In this document: in pieces, positions 31,054 to 39,815 of the stretch
How positions within the stretch are numbered: the stretch's first letter is position 1
Layout of the letters: the number at the start of each line of letters is the position of its first letter
Assembly (NCBI GenBank): GCA_944385575.1
Contig: CALWXT010000011.1
Span: forward strand, 1-40,621
Origin: an uncultured Flavonifractor sp.
GTDB taxonomy: Bacteria > Bacillota > Clostridia > Oscillospirales > Oscillospiraceae
Direction of reading: 5' to 3'
DNA: 40,621 bases
The notes under the pieces: generated by a model
What the model saw: the letters and a program-made list of their open reading frames with translations, nothing else
The model's database searches: none
Told to the model about the DNA's origin: nothing
Program-made: the position numbers and the translations under genes

Positions 31054-32262
31054 ATGGCGGAAAAACTGGGTATTTACGTCCACATCCCCTTCTGCCGCAG
31101 CAAGTGCGATTACTGCGACTTCTACTCCCTGGCCGGGCGGGAGGACAGAATGGACGATTATCTCAAGGCGCTCGTCGCCCACATGAAGGAAACCGGGCCC
31201 CTGACCAGGGGCAGCCAGGTGGACACGGTATATTTCGGCGGCGGCACCCCCAGCTATTTTGGGGAAAAACGGCTGAAAGAGCTGCTGCGCACCATCGCAA
31301 AGCGGTTTGATCTGGCCAAGGACGCCGAGATCACTGTAGAGTGCAATCCGGACAGCGTAAATCTCAAGATGCTCCAGACCCTGCGGCGGGCGGGTGCCAA
31401 CCGGATCTCCCTGGGCGTGCAGTCCGCCAACCCCTGCGAGCTGAGCTGCCTCCACCGGCCCCATGACTTTGAGCAGGTCAAGGCGGCGGTACAGGCGGTG
31501 CGGGCGGCCAAGTTCAAAAATCTGAGCCTGGACCTGATCTACGGCCTGCCGGGGCAGGATATGGCCGGGTGGCAGGACACGGTGGAGCAGGTGCTGGCCC
31601 TGGAGCCGGAGCACCTGAGCTGCTACGGCCTGAAGGTGGAGCCGGGCACCCCGCTGGACGACCGGGTGATCCGGGGCGAAAAGCTGCCCGACGACGATAC
31701 CCAGGCCGACATGTACCTGTGGATGGTGGATCGGCTGGGCAGAGACGGCTACAAGCAGTATGAGATCTCCAATTTCGCCCGGGCGGGCTTCCAGTCCAGG
31801 CACAACCTGAAATACTGGATGGGACGGCCCTACATCGGATTCGGGCCGGGCGCCCACTCCGATTTCGGCGGGCGGCGCTACTCCTTTATCCGGGACCTGG
31901 AGAAGTATATCTCCGGCGTGCTGGACGGAGGCGCGGTGATCGACGAGTCCGAGCTCATTCCCCAGCGGGAGCGGGGCAGCGAGTATCTGATGCTGCGGCT
32001 GCGTACCACCAGAGGCATTGAGGAGTGGGAGTACCGGCGGGAGTTCTTCATGAACTTCGACCCCATTGAGCAGAAGCTGGAGGAGTATGAGCACCGGGGC
32101 TGGGCGGAACGGCATGACCGGCGCTGGAACCTGACGCCCAAGGGCTTCCTGGTTTCCAACCAGCTCATCGGCGAGCTGCTGAGCATCCAGGAGGAGGCTA
32201 CCCTGGAGAAGACCCTGCCCCGCCTCAAGCAGGGCAGGCCGGAGCCGGGACAGAACGTCTGA
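31054..32262 (+). CDS. hemW: HemW-like radical SAM protein (coproporphyrinogen oxidase-like)
   Basis: 402 residues. The radical SAM motif is CRSKCDYCDF after YVHIPF, the standard HemW/HemN opening, then VYFGGGTPS, ECNPDS, ISLGVQS and the C-terminal HemN domain with NLKYWMGRPYIGFGPGAHS. HemW proteins bind heme and act as heme chaperones rather than oxidising coproporphyrinogen; older annotation calls them HemN. HemW also has CxxxCxxC followed by a Phe two residues on, as seen here. ATG 31054 lies after GAGGTG. It is monocistronic, with a terminator following. Confidence 0.93.
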   Translation: MAEKLGIYVHIPFCRSKCDYCDFYSLAGREDRMDDYLKALVAHMKETGPLTRGSQVDTVYFGGGTPSYFGEKRLKELLRTIAKRFDLAKDAEITVECNPDSVNLKMLQTLRRAGANRISLGVQSANPCELSCLHRPHDFEQVKAAVQAVRAAKFKNLSLDLIYGLPGQDMAGWQDTVEQVLALEPEHLSCYGLKVEPGTPLDDRVIRGEKLPDDDTQADMYLWMVDRLGRDGYKQYEISNFARAGFQSRHNLKYWMGRPYIGFGPGAHSDFGGRRYSFIRDLEKYISGVLDGGAVIDESELIPQRERGSEYLMLRLRTTRGIEEWEYRREFFMNFDPIEQKLEEYEHRGWAERHDRRWNLTPKGFLVSNQLIGELLSIQEEATLEKTLPRLKQGRPEPGQNV

Positions 32263-32310
32263 AGAAAGTTGTCTGAATCCGGAATTTTCGGTCGATTGGA
32301 CAGAGCATGG

Positions 32311-32339
32311 CCCTCGCTTGTTTACAAGCGGGGGTTTTT
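32311..32339 (+). terminator. hemW terminator
   Basis: An 11-bp stem (32311-32321 with 32324-32334, one G-U pair) followed by TTTTT. Confidence 0.85.
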
Positions 32340-32393
32340 GTGTTAACATAATGCCATCTTTGATCTTTCCGCATACGACTTAGGAGGAACGCG

Positions 32394-35300
32394 ATGAAAA
32401 AAATGATGCGGCGGGGCGCGGCGCTGGGGCTGGCCCTTGCGATGACGGTGACGGCGGCCGGCGCCTCCAACGCGCTGGGCTGGGACGTACATAAGAGCAG
32501 TGTGCCGGTCTCCCAGGGGACAACGCTGGGGAAAAACGTGTTTTGGAGCGACACCTATTCCGACCTGCGCACCGAGTACTTTGTCAGCTATACCCCCAAT
32601 GAGAATGTGACGCCTACTGTGGCTTACGGGAACAAGGTGCTCTCCAAAGCCACGCTCTCCTCTATGGCCCAGACCCTGGAAAGCCAGGGCAAGCGGGTGG
32701 TGTCCGGCCTCAACGGCGACTGGTACGTGGTAGCCACCGGCGCCACCACCGGCCTGGTGGTCACGGACGGCATCGTACGGGCCACGCCCTACTACACCAC
32801 CGCCTGGGCCATTGGCTTCCAGGAGGATGGCAGCGCCTTTATCGCCCAGACCGGCCTGACCACCACGGTGAATTTCGGCGGGCAGGACTACAAGCTCACC
32901 GGCGCCATCAACAAGGTGCGGCAGACCAGCAAGAACGGGGTGGGCGGCCTGACCCTGCTGACCTCCGATTTTGCCTCCACCACCCAGAACACCCAGCCCG
33001 GTGTGGATGTGGTGCTCACACCGGTGGACGACGGCACGGGAACGGCCGCCCTGGCGCCCACCATCGGCAAAACGGTGACCTACACCGTGGATCAGGTGCT
33101 GGAATCCACGGGCGCCATCGCCATCCCTGAGGGGAAGGCGGTGCTTACCATGAACGCCAACGATGACGCCAATATCCTGGCGGCCCTGCGGGCCCTCCAG
33201 CCCGGCCAGCAGGTCACGCTTTCCGTCACGGCTGCCGACGAGCGGTGGAACACCGCCGTGGAGGCCCTGGGCGGCGTGTACAAGATCGTGACCAACGGGC
33301 AGGTGGCCTCCGGACTGGATGCCTCCCGCACCGCCTGCTCCGCCGTGGGCATCAAGGCGGACGGTACCCTGGTGTTCTACGCCATGGACGGCAGTCAGCC
33401 CGGCTACAGCGTGGGTGCCAACCTGACCCAGGTGGCCCAGCGGCTGGTGGAGCTGGGCTGTGTGGATGCCATCAGCATGGACGGCGGCGGCTCCACCACC
33501 ATCGGCGTTACCTATCCCGACAAGAGCGGCATGCAGGTGGTGAACAAGCCCTCCGACGGCGCACAGCGGTCCAACAGCACCGCCATCTTCCTCACCACTA
33601 CCTTGCAGCCCACCGGACAGCTGGCGGGTTACTATGTAACCCCCAGTGATCAGATGCTCCTCTCCGGGGCTCAGGTCCAGCTGTCCGCCACCGGACTGGA
33701 CACCTCCTATTACACCACCACGGGCAACACAGTGAACTGGTCGGTGACCAGCGGAGGCGGAACCGTGGACGCAAACGGCCTCTACACCGCCGGGACGGAG
33801 AGCGGATTCTCTCAGGTCACGGCCAGCGACGGCACCTATTCCGGTACCGCCTACCTGACTACGGTCAAGACCCCCGATTCCATTACTCTGACCAATGAGA
33901 GCACAGGGGCGGCGATCAGCTCCCTCAATCTCAGCCCCGGCCAGCAGGTGGATCTGAAGGCCTCCGCGGTCTATCGGAAGATGGCCCTCACCGCTCAGGA
34001 CAGCTGCTTTACCTGGTCGGCCCAGGGCGAGGCAGGTACGGTGGATCAGAACGGCGTATTTACCGCCGGAAGCAAGAGCGCCAGCGGTACCCTCACTGTT
34101 TCCGCCGGCGGAAAGACCATCAGCATCCCGGTGAGTGTGGCCGGACACGTCAAGACACTGGAAAATGGTGAAGGCAGCCTGACCGCCTTTACCGGAACCG
34201 ATACCGCCTCCGTTCAGGCGGAGACCAGCCTGGGATATGTCCACAACGGCAGACAGAGCCTGAAGTTGAGCTATCAGGCGGGGACCACGGGAACGGCCAA
34301 GCTGAATACCTCCCTGAGCATCCCCTCCGGCGAGAGCTGGATCGGCATGTGGGTCTACGGCGACGGGTCGGGCAACACCCTGATGGCTACGGTCAATGGC
34401 CAGACCACCAGCCAGATCCTGCTGACCGCCCTGGACTTTACCGGCTGGCAGTATGTGATGGCTGAGCTGCCGGATGGAACCACCTCCCTCACGGAGCTGT
34501 CGGTGATTTACGGCGGTGCGGAAGGGAAGCAGAACGGCACCATCTGGCTGGATCAGATCGTGACCGCCAACGAGAAGATTGTGGATTCCGCCGCGCCCAC
34601 CGTTACCGTCAAGGTCAGCGGGACGCAGCTCACCGCCACGGTCAGCGACGACGTGGATCAGACCATCCCCCAGGCCAATGTGTCCGTGACCTATGACGGC
34701 GCCGCGCTTTCCTTCACCTGGAATGAGAGCAAGGGCACCCTGACGGCCACGCTGCCCGCCGCCGACAGCGGTTACCACCGGGTTTCCGTCACGGTGAGCG
34801 ACGCCAGCGGGAACCTGGCCCGGGCCTCGGCGGACATCAAGCCCTCTGCCCAGCGTACCTCCCCCTTCGGGGACATGACGGGCCACTGGGCGGAGCCCTA
34901 TGCCACCTTCCTCTACGACCAGGGGATTTCCCAGGGTACCGGCGGCGACGTGCCCCAGTACCAGCCCAACCGGAACATCACCCGGGCGGAGTTCTTTGCC
35001 ATGGTGGCCCACTGGATGGATCTGGACCTGACCCAGTACAGCGGGGTGGAGCTGCCCTTTGCTGACAAGGACAAGATCCCCGACTGGGCCATCAATGAGA
35101 TCAAGGCTATGTACAGTCTGGGTCTGCTCCAGGGCGCGGAGAGCGCCGGCGGCCTGATGTGCAATCCCACCGCCACCATCACCCGGGCGGAGGCCATTAC
35201 TCTGCTGGGCCGCACCCAGGCCAAGGGCTACGCCCAGGCGGAGCTGACCGCCTTTACCGACGCCGGGCAGGTACCTGCCTGGGCGGCGGAATACACCGGA

Positions 35301-35405
35301 ATCCTGGTTGGCCAGGGCGTGGTGAGCGGCACCAATGACCAGATCCGGCCCAGCGGCCTGCTGACCCGCGGCGAGGTGGCCAAGCTGCTCTACGCCATGC
35401 TGTAA
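32394..35405 (+). CDS. SLH-anchored surface protein with phosphodiester glycosidase domain
   Basis: 1003 residues with a secretion signal (about 1-25). Residues about 90-400 form a NAGPA-type phosphodiester glycosidase domain: LNGDWYV, TACSAVGIKADGTLVF and the MDGGGSTT motif at 362-369. The family removes sugars joined through a phosphodiester, as in mammalian uncovering enzyme and B. subtilis YngK-like or YwtF-neighbour proteins. Then come two Ig-like (Big_2-type) segments, a jelly-roll carbohydrate-binding-like module (SWIGMWVYGDGSGN), another beta domain, and three SLH repeats from residue ~825 (FGDMTGHWAEPYA, FADKDKIPDWAI, FTDAGQVPAWAAEY) that anchor it to wall polymer. The start ATG 32394 has GGAGGAACG upstream. 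No clear sigma-A promoter is seen in 32340-32393. Confidence 0.88.
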   Translation: MKKMMRRGAALGLALAMTVTAAGASNALGWDVHKSSVPVSQGTTLGKNVFWSDTYSDLRTEYFVSYTPNENVTPTVAYGNKVLSKATLSSMAQTLESQGKRVVSGLNGDWYVVATGATTGLVVTDGIVRATPYYTTAWAIGFQEDGSAFIAQTGLTTTVNFGGQDYKLTGAINKVRQTSKNGVGGLTLLTSDFASTTQNTQPGVDVVLTPVDDGTGTAALAPTIGKTVTYTVDQVLESTGAIAIPEGKAVLTMNANDDANILAALRALQPGQQVTLSVTAADERWNTAVEALGGVYKIVTNGQVASGLDASRTACSAVGIKADGTLVFYAMDGSQPGYSVGANLTQVAQRLVELGCVDAISMDGGGSTTIGVTYPDKSGMQVVNKPSDGAQRSNSTAIFLTTTLQPTGQLAGYYVTPSDQMLLSGAQVQLSATGLDTSYYTTTGNTVNWSVTSGGGTVDANGLYTAGTESGFSQVTASDGTYSGTAYLTTVKTPDSITLTNESTGAAISSLNLSPGQQVDLKASAVYRKMALTAQDSCFTWSAQGEAGTVDQNGVFTAGSKSASGTLTVSAGGKTISIPVSVAGHVKTLENGEGSLTAFTGTDTASVQAETSLGYVHNGRQSLKLSYQAGTTGTAKLNTSLSIPSGESWIGMWVYGDGSGNTLMATVNGQTTSQILLTALDFTGWQYVMAELPDGTTSLTELSVIYGGAEGKQNGTIWLDQIVTANEKIVDSAAPTVTVKVSGTQLTATVSDDVDQTIPQANVSVTYDGAALSFTWNESKGTLTATLPAADSGYHRVSVTVSDASGNLARASADIKPSAQRTSPFGDMTGHWAEPYATFLYDQGISQGTGGDVPQYQPNRNITRAEFFAMVAHWMDLDLTQYSGVELPFADKDKIPDWAINEIKAMYSLGLLQGAESAGGLMCNPTATITRAEAITLLGRTQAKGYAQAELTAFTDAGQVPAWAAEYTGILVGQGVVSGTNDQIRPSGLLTRGEVAKLLYAML

Positions 35406-35427
35406 ACAGACAGAGAGGAGAATTTTT

Positions 35428-35778
35428 ATGCTGACGCTTTGCTATCCCAAGTGCACCACCTGCAAGAAGGCCCTGGCCTGGCTGGAGGCCAAGGGGGTTG
35501 CCACTGACGTGCGGGACATTAAGCTGAACAATCCCACGGAGGAAGAGCTGAGACAGTGGCATCAGCTCAGCGGCCTGCCCCTGAAGAAGTTTTTCAATAC
35601 CAGCGGATTGCAGTATAAGGCCCTGGGCCTGAAGGACAAGCTGCCCGGCATGAGCGAGGACGAGCAGTTCGCCCTGCTGGCCACCGACGGGATGCTGGTC
35701 AAGCGGCCCCTGCTGGTGGGAGACGGGTTTGTCCTGGTGGGCTTCCGGGAGGCGGAATGGGCGGAAAAGCTGGGGTGA
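35428..35778 (+). CDS. Spx/ArsC-family protein
   Basis: 116 residues of the arsenate reductase / Spx / MgsR thioredoxin-like fold. It begins MLTLCYPKCTTCKKALAWL with a CTTC redox pair, then PLKKFFNTSG and KRPLLV, the Arg-Pro segment of the family. Proteins like this are annotated as Spx-type regulators or ArsC-like reductases; the C-x2-C pair and KRP motif favour a Spx/MgsR-like or YffB-like role over arsenate reduction, but this is unresolved. ATG 35428 follows AGAGGAG. It is 22 bases after the SLH protein and directly before lplA, so it may be co-transcribed with either. Confidence 0.85.
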   Translation: MLTLCYPKCTTCKKALAWLEAKGVATDVRDIKLNNPTEEELRQWHQLSGLPLKKFFNTSGLQYKALGLKDKLPGMSEDEQFALLATDGMLVKRPLLVGDGFVLVGFREAEWAEKLG

Positions 35779-35783
35779 GCCGC

Positions 35784-36770
35784 ATGCTCTATCTGGAGAG
35801 CGCCAGCACCGACCCTTACTACAACCTGGCCCTGGAACAGGTGGTTTTTGACGGGCCAGGCCAGCATGAAACCTGCTGTATGCTGTGGCAGAACCACAAC
35901 ACCATCGTGGTGGGCAAGCACCAGAACACCCTGCAGGAGGTCAACATGGCCTATGTGCGGGAGCATGATGTCCGGGTGGCCCGACGCCTCTCCGGCGGCG
36001 GTGCGGTCTACCACGACATGGGGAATGTCAACTTTACCTTCATTGCGCCACACCAGGGGGCGGAGATGGACTTTTCCGCCTTCTGCAGGCCGGTGGCCGC
36101 CGCGCTGGCCCAGCTTGGCGTTACGGCTGAGATCAGCGGGCGCAACGACATGACCATCGACGGGAAAAAGTTTTCAGGTAATTCCCAGTATATCAAGCAC
36201 GGCCGGGTGATGCACCACGGCACAATCCTCTACGACTCCGATCTCAGCGTCGTGGGGCAGGCGCTGCGGGTCCCGGAGGACAAAATCATCTCCAAGGGGT
36301 TGCAGTCGGTGCGCAGCCGGGTCACAAACGTGAGACCCTATGTGAAGGAAGACCTGCCCACATCGGAATTCCTGGCGCGGCTGCGGCGGGCGCTGTGGGA
36401 CATGCACCCCATGGAGCCGCTGGAGCTTACACCGGAACAGCTGGAGCGGACGGAACACCTGCGAAAGACGCTGTACAGCACCTGGGAGTGGAACTTCGGC
36501 GCTTCGCCGCCCTGCCAGATCGTCAAAAAACGCCGGATCGAAGGCTGCGGGCAGCTGGAAATCCACATGGATGTGGAACAGGGCGCCATCCGGACCCTCC
36601 ACTTTTACGGGGACTACTTCAGCGTAGAGGAGCCGGAGGAGCTGGCCGGGCTGCTGCTGGGCTGCCCACTGGAGGAAGATGCCCTGAGCCGCAGGCTGGA
36701 GGGCAGAGACCCGGCCCGGTATTTCAGAGGCCTGGACAGGACGCAATTGCTCGGATTGCTCCTCCAATAA
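35784..36770 (+). CDS. lplA: Lipoate-protein ligase
   Basis: 328 residues. The LplA/LipM-type fold is shown by YYNLALEQ, the RRLSGGGAVYHDMGN lipoyl-AMP loop, the GRNDMTIDGKKFSGNSQY segment and MHHGTILYDSDL. It activates lipoate with ATP and attaches it to E2 or glycine cleavage H proteins in the cytoplasm. The C-terminal accessory domain is present. ATG 35784 is preferred because the protein then begins MLYLES as in homologues, with TGGGGTGA just upstream; ATG 35757 in frame would overlap the previous gene by 22 bases. No lipoylated protein is encoded nearby. Confidence 0.92.
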   Translation: MLYLESASTDPYYNLALEQVVFDGPGQHETCCMLWQNHNTIVVGKHQNTLQEVNMAYVREHDVRVARRLSGGGAVYHDMGNVNFTFIAPHQGAEMDFSAFCRPVAAALAQLGVTAEISGRNDMTIDGKKFSGNSQYIKHGRVMHHGTILYDSDLSVVGQALRVPEDKIISKGLQSVRSRVTNVRPYVKEDLPTSEFLARLRRALWDMHPMEPLELTPEQLERTEHLRKTLYSTWEWNFGASPPCQIVKKRRIEGCGQLEIHMDVEQGAIRTLHFYGDYFSVEEPEELAGLLLGCPLEEDALSRRLEGRDPARYFRGLDRTQLLGLLLQ

Positions 36771-36784
36771 GCCGGACAGGAAAA

Positions 36785-36811
36785 GACGGGGCGCGGCCAC
36801 CGCGCCCCGTC
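36785..36811 (+). terminator. Hairpin after lplA
   Basis: A perfect 12-bp GC-rich stem (36785-36796 with 36800-36811) with a CCA loop; the following CTTCATG has few T, so termination may be weak. Confidence 0.55.
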
Positions 36812-36887
36812 CTTCATGTATAAAATACACAAAAAACGGAAAGGCTGAGGGTAACCAAAGAGAAGAAAAGGGAGAAAGAATTTTTCT

Positions 36888-36915
36888 TTGATTTTACAAA
36901 GATATGTGGTATAAT
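36888..36915 (+). promoter_or_regulatory. murA promoter and leader
   Basis: TTGATT (36888-36893), 16-base spacer, TATAAT (36910-36915) with TGG directly upstream (extended -10). The leader of about 125 bases to the TTG at 37048 contains two hairpins: GGGCCG/CGGCCC (36971-36990) and CCGGAAGG/CCTTCCGG (37000-37023). No T-run follows; I cannot assign a function. Confidence 0.75.
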
Positions 36916-37047
36916 GTATGCGTATAGGAGCGCACGGAATTTTTATGTGCCGATCCGTTTTGTGTTTACCGGGCCGCCCCTGGCCGGCCCTTGGATACCC
37001 CGGAAGGTGGGAAGCCCTTCCGGCGGAAGGAATAGAGGGTTGCTGCT

Positions 37048-38340
37048 TTGACAAAATACGTGATTCACGGCGGAAAACCGCTGTTTGGTGAGATCGATAT
37101 CAGCGGCGCGAAAAACGCCGCTGTTGCTATCATTCCCGCCGCCCTGCTGGTGGACGGGAGCTGCCGCATTGAAAATATTCCCCAGATCAGCGATGTGACG
37201 CTGATTCTGAACATCCTCCAGGAGCTGGGCGCCGATGTGCGCACCGTCAACCGCACCACTGTGGATGTGGACTGTTCCCACATCCGCAACGCCAAGGTGC
37301 CGGAGGAGCTGGCCCGTAAGATCCGGGCCTCTTATTACCTGATTGGCGCTCTGCTGGGCCGGTTCGGCTCCGCTGAGGTGCCCCCGCCGGGCGGCTGCGA
37401 CTTCGGCGGCCGGCCCATTGATCAGCACATCAAGGGCTTTGTGGCTATGGGGGCCGAGGTGGACGTCCGGGGCGGCTTTATTCATGCCAGGGCGGAGAAG
37501 GGCCGGATGCAGGGTACCCACGTCTATCTGGATATCGTCTCTGTGGGCGCTACCATGAATATCATGCTGGCTGCCGTGCTGGCCGAGGGTATGACCGTCA
37601 TCGAAAACGCGGCCAAGGAGCCCCACATCGTGGATCTGGCCAACTTCCTCAACTCCATGGGCGCCGACATCATGGGCGCCGGTACTGACGTCATCAAGAT
37701 CCGGGGCGTGGACCGCCTGACCGGCGGCACCTACTCCATCATCCCCGACCAGATCGAGGCGGGCACCTATATGGCCGCTGTGGCTGCCGCCGGGGGAGAG
37801 GTCCTCATCAAGAACGTGATCCCCAAGCATCTGGAGTGCATCACCGCCAAGCTGCTGGAGATGGGCGTGACGGTGGAGGAGCGGGACGACGCCGTTCTGG
37901 TGCGCCGCACCGGAAAGCTGACCCGCACCAACGTGAAGACCCTGCCCTATCCGGGCTTCCCCACCGATATGCAGCCTCAGATCGGTGCGGTGCTCTGTCT
38001 GGCAGAGGGTACCAGCGTGCTTACCGAGGGCGTGTGGGACAACCGCTACCGCTACGTGGATGAGTTCCGCCGGATGGGCGCCCAGATCCAGGTGGACGGC
38101 AAGATCGCCGTCATCGAGGGCGTGGATCATCTGACCGGCGCCCGGGTGCAGGCCTGCGACCTGCGGGCGGGCGCGGCAATGGTCATTGCCGGGCTGGCCG
38201 CCCAGGGTACCACGGAGATCGGCTGCATCCACCACATTGAGCGGGGCTATGAGGACATCGTCCGCAAGCTCTCCGGCGTGGGGGCGGACATCCGGGTGGT
38301 CGTTACCCCGGACGAGGACAAACAGGCTCAGGTGGGCTGA
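37048..38340 (+). CDS. murA: UDP-N-acetylglucosamine 1-carboxyvinyltransferase
   Basis: 430 residues, the first committed enzyme of peptidoglycan synthesis, transferring enolpyruvate from PEP to UDP-GlcNAc. It has the opening ISGAKNAAVAI, the catalytic loop PPPGGCDFGGRPIDQHIKG with the active-site Cys (fosfomycin target), and FPTDMQPQ near the C-terminal. The start is TTG 37048, with AGAGGG about 8 bases upstream. Firmicutes often have two MurA copies; which one this is cannot be decided from the window. Confidence 0.96.
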   Translation: MTKYVIHGGKPLFGEIDISGAKNAAVAIIPAALLVDGSCRIENIPQISDVTLILNILQELGADVRTVNRTTVDVDCSHIRNAKVPEELARKIRASYYLIGALLGRFGSAEVPPPGGCDFGGRPIDQHIKGFVAMGAEVDVRGGFIHARAEKGRMQGTHVYLDIVSVGATMNIMLAAVLAEGMTVIENAAKEPHIVDLANFLNSMGADIMGAGTDVIKIRGVDRLTGGTYSIIPDQIEAGTYMAAVAAAGGEVLIKNVIPKHLECITAKLLEMGVTVEERDDAVLVRRTGKLTRTNVKTLPYPGFPTDMQPQIGAVLCLAEGTSVLTEGVWDNRYRYVDEFRRMGAQIQVDGKIAVIEGVDHLTGARVQACDLRAGAAMVIAGLAAQGTTEIGCIHHIERGYEDIVRKLSGVGADIRVVVTPDEDKQAQVG

Positions 38341-38360
38341 TTCATCTGAATGACATGCTT

Positions 38361-38389
38361 CAGGCGGGGGCCTTTCCCCCGCCTGTTTT
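38361..38389 (+). terminator. murA terminator
   Basis: A 10-bp stem (38361-38370 with 38376-38385), CCTTT loop, TTTT tract. Confidence 0.85.
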
Positions 38390-38409
38390 GCGTAAAAAGG
38401 AGCGATTTT

Positions 38410-39198
38410 GTGCTGGAACTTTGCACCCTGGCCAGCGGCTCCAGCGGCAACTGCCTGCTGGTGAGCGACGGGGCCACCCATATCCTGGTGGACGCGGGCA
38501 TCTCCTGCCGGCGGATCACCACCGCGCTGAAAAACCTTGGGATCGACCCCAAAGAGCTGGCCGCCGTGCTGGTTACCCATGAGCACACCGACCATATTTC
38601 CGGGCTGGCTACCATGACCAAGCAGCTGGCGGTGCCGGTGTATGCCAGCAAAGGCACCGGACGGCAGATGTGCTACCGCATCCCCTTCCTGGAGGATGTG
38701 CTCCACACCTTTACGCCGGGGGACTGCTTCTCCCTGGGCGGAGTGGATATCGAGACCTTTCCCACCCCACACGACGCCGCGGAGAGCAATGGCTACGCCC
38801 TCAGCGCCGGGGGAAAGAAGGCGGCGGTGGTCACCGACCTGGGCCATGTGACCCAGGCGGTGTCCGACGGCATCCGGGGGGCGGAGCTGCTGGTGGCGGA
38901 GGCCAACCACGATGTGGAGTGGCTTCAGTCCGGGCCCTACCCCTATTTCCTGAAAAGCAGAATCCTGGGCGACCACGGGCATCTGTCCAATGAGGCGGGG
39001 GCTGACCTGGTGTGGCAGGCGGTGGAGGGAGGCGCCCGCACCGTGGTGCTGGCCCACCTTTCCCAGGAAAACAACACCCCCCAGCGGGCCTACGATGTGG
39101 TGTGCGCCACCCTGGAACGGCGGGGAGCCAGCGTGGGCCGGGACGTGGCGCTGGATGTGGCGCCCCGGGCGGAGACGGGAAAGAGGTACCGGATATGA
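38410..39198 (+). CDS. walJ: WalJ/YycJ-type metallo-beta-lactamase fold hydrolase
   Basis: 262 residues of the MBL fold. It opens CTLASGSSGNCLLV, has the metal motif VTHEHTDH with HISGL after it, TPHDAAESNG, VVTDLGH and DHGHLSN. YycJ (WalJ) in Firmicutes lies by the walRK locus or next to rlmH, and is reported as a probable 5'-3' exonuclease-like enzyme in Gram-positives. The start is GTG 38410 with AAAGGAG 7 bases upstream; a longer frame has no ribosome site. Its stop overlaps the rlmH start as ATGA, a usual pairing for these two genes. Confidence 0.9.
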   Translation: MLELCTLASGSSGNCLLVSDGATHILVDAGISCRRITTALKNLGIDPKELAAVLVTHEHTDHISGLATMTKQLAVPVYASKGTGRQMCYRIPFLEDVLHTFTPGDCFSLGGVDIETFPTPHDAAESNGYALSAGGKKAAVVTDLGHVTQAVSDGIRGAELLVAEANHDVEWLQSGPYPYFLKSRILGDHGHLSNEAGADLVWQAVEGGARTVVLAHLSQENNTPQRAYDVVCATLERRGASVGRDVALDVAPRAETGKRYRI

Positions 39199-39683
39199 AA
39201 GGCATCGGTGTACATATCATCTGCGTGGGCAAGCTGAAGGAGAAGTTCTATACCGACGCCGCGGCGGAATACGTCAAGCGGCTGGGCGCCTACTGCAAGT
39301 TCCAGCTCACCGAGCTGCCCGAGGAGCGGCTGCCCGCCGACCCCTCCCAGGCCCAGATCGACGCGGCCCTGGAAAAAGAGGCCCAGGCCGTCCGGGGGAA
39401 GATCCCGAAGGGCGCGGCGGTGATCGCCATGTGCGTGGAGGGGAACCTCCTTTCCAGCGAAAAGCTGGCGGCAAAGCTGGAGCAGTGGTCGGCAGGAGGG
39501 ACCAGCAGCCTGGTTTTCCTCATCGGCTCCTCCTACGGCATGCACCCCTCCCTCAAGGACATGGCCCAGATGAAGCTGTCCATGTCCCCCATGACCTTCC
39601 CCCACCACCTGGCCAGGGTCATGCTGCTGGAGCAGATCTACCGCTGCTTCAAAATCCAGGAGGGCTCCGGGTACCACAAGTAA
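39195..39683 (+). CDS. rlmH: 23S rRNA pseudouridine-1915 N3-methyltransferase
   Basis: 162 residues, the usual length of the SPOUT methyltransferase RlmH, which methylates pseudouridine 1915 in 23S rRNA helix 69 using SAM. The knotted C-terminal part is clear: FLIGSSYGMHPSLK, SMSPMTFPHHLARVML, EQIYRCF and the terminal GSGYHK. The start ATG overlaps the stop of the MBL gene. It is followed by a 132-base gap holding the next promoter. Confidence 0.96.
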   Translation: MKGIGVHIICVGKLKEKFYTDAAAEYVKRLGAYCKFQLTELPEERLPADPSQAQIDAALEKEAQAVRGKIPKGAAVIAMCVEGNLLSSEKLAAKLEQWSAGGTSSLVFLIGSSYGMHPSLKDMAQMKLSMSPMTFPHHLARVMLLEQIYRCFKIQEGSGYHK

Positions 39684-39753
39684 AGAACAGGAAAAAATTT
39701 GCATATTATCCTGCGAAATGCCGGAGGATGGGGTAGATATACCGGGACTTTTA

Positions 39754-39762
39754 TGGTATAAT
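39754..39762 (+). promoter_or_regulatory. Extended -10 promoter of the phosphohexomutase
   Basis: TGG followed by TATAAT (39757-39762); no convincing -35 at 16-18 bases. AGGAGG and ATG follow at 39802 and 39816. Confidence 0.6.
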
Positions 39763-39815
39763 CACCAAAGCAGCAATGCTCGATCTGTGAATTTAAGGTA
39801 TAGGAGGTAATTCCA

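Noticed and set aside
32340-32393. CATAAT as -10 of a promoter for the SLH protein gene
   Set aside because: The -35 position falls in the hemW terminator stem and does not resemble TTGACA.
36943-39057. A 704-codon open frame on the minus strand opposite murA and the MBL gene
   Set aside because: It is antisense to two well recognised genes, and its protein is rich in His/Gly/Gln with no motif, the usual result of GC-rich codon use on the other strand. The same holds for the long minus frames opposite the Dlt-like operon, hemW and the SLH protein.
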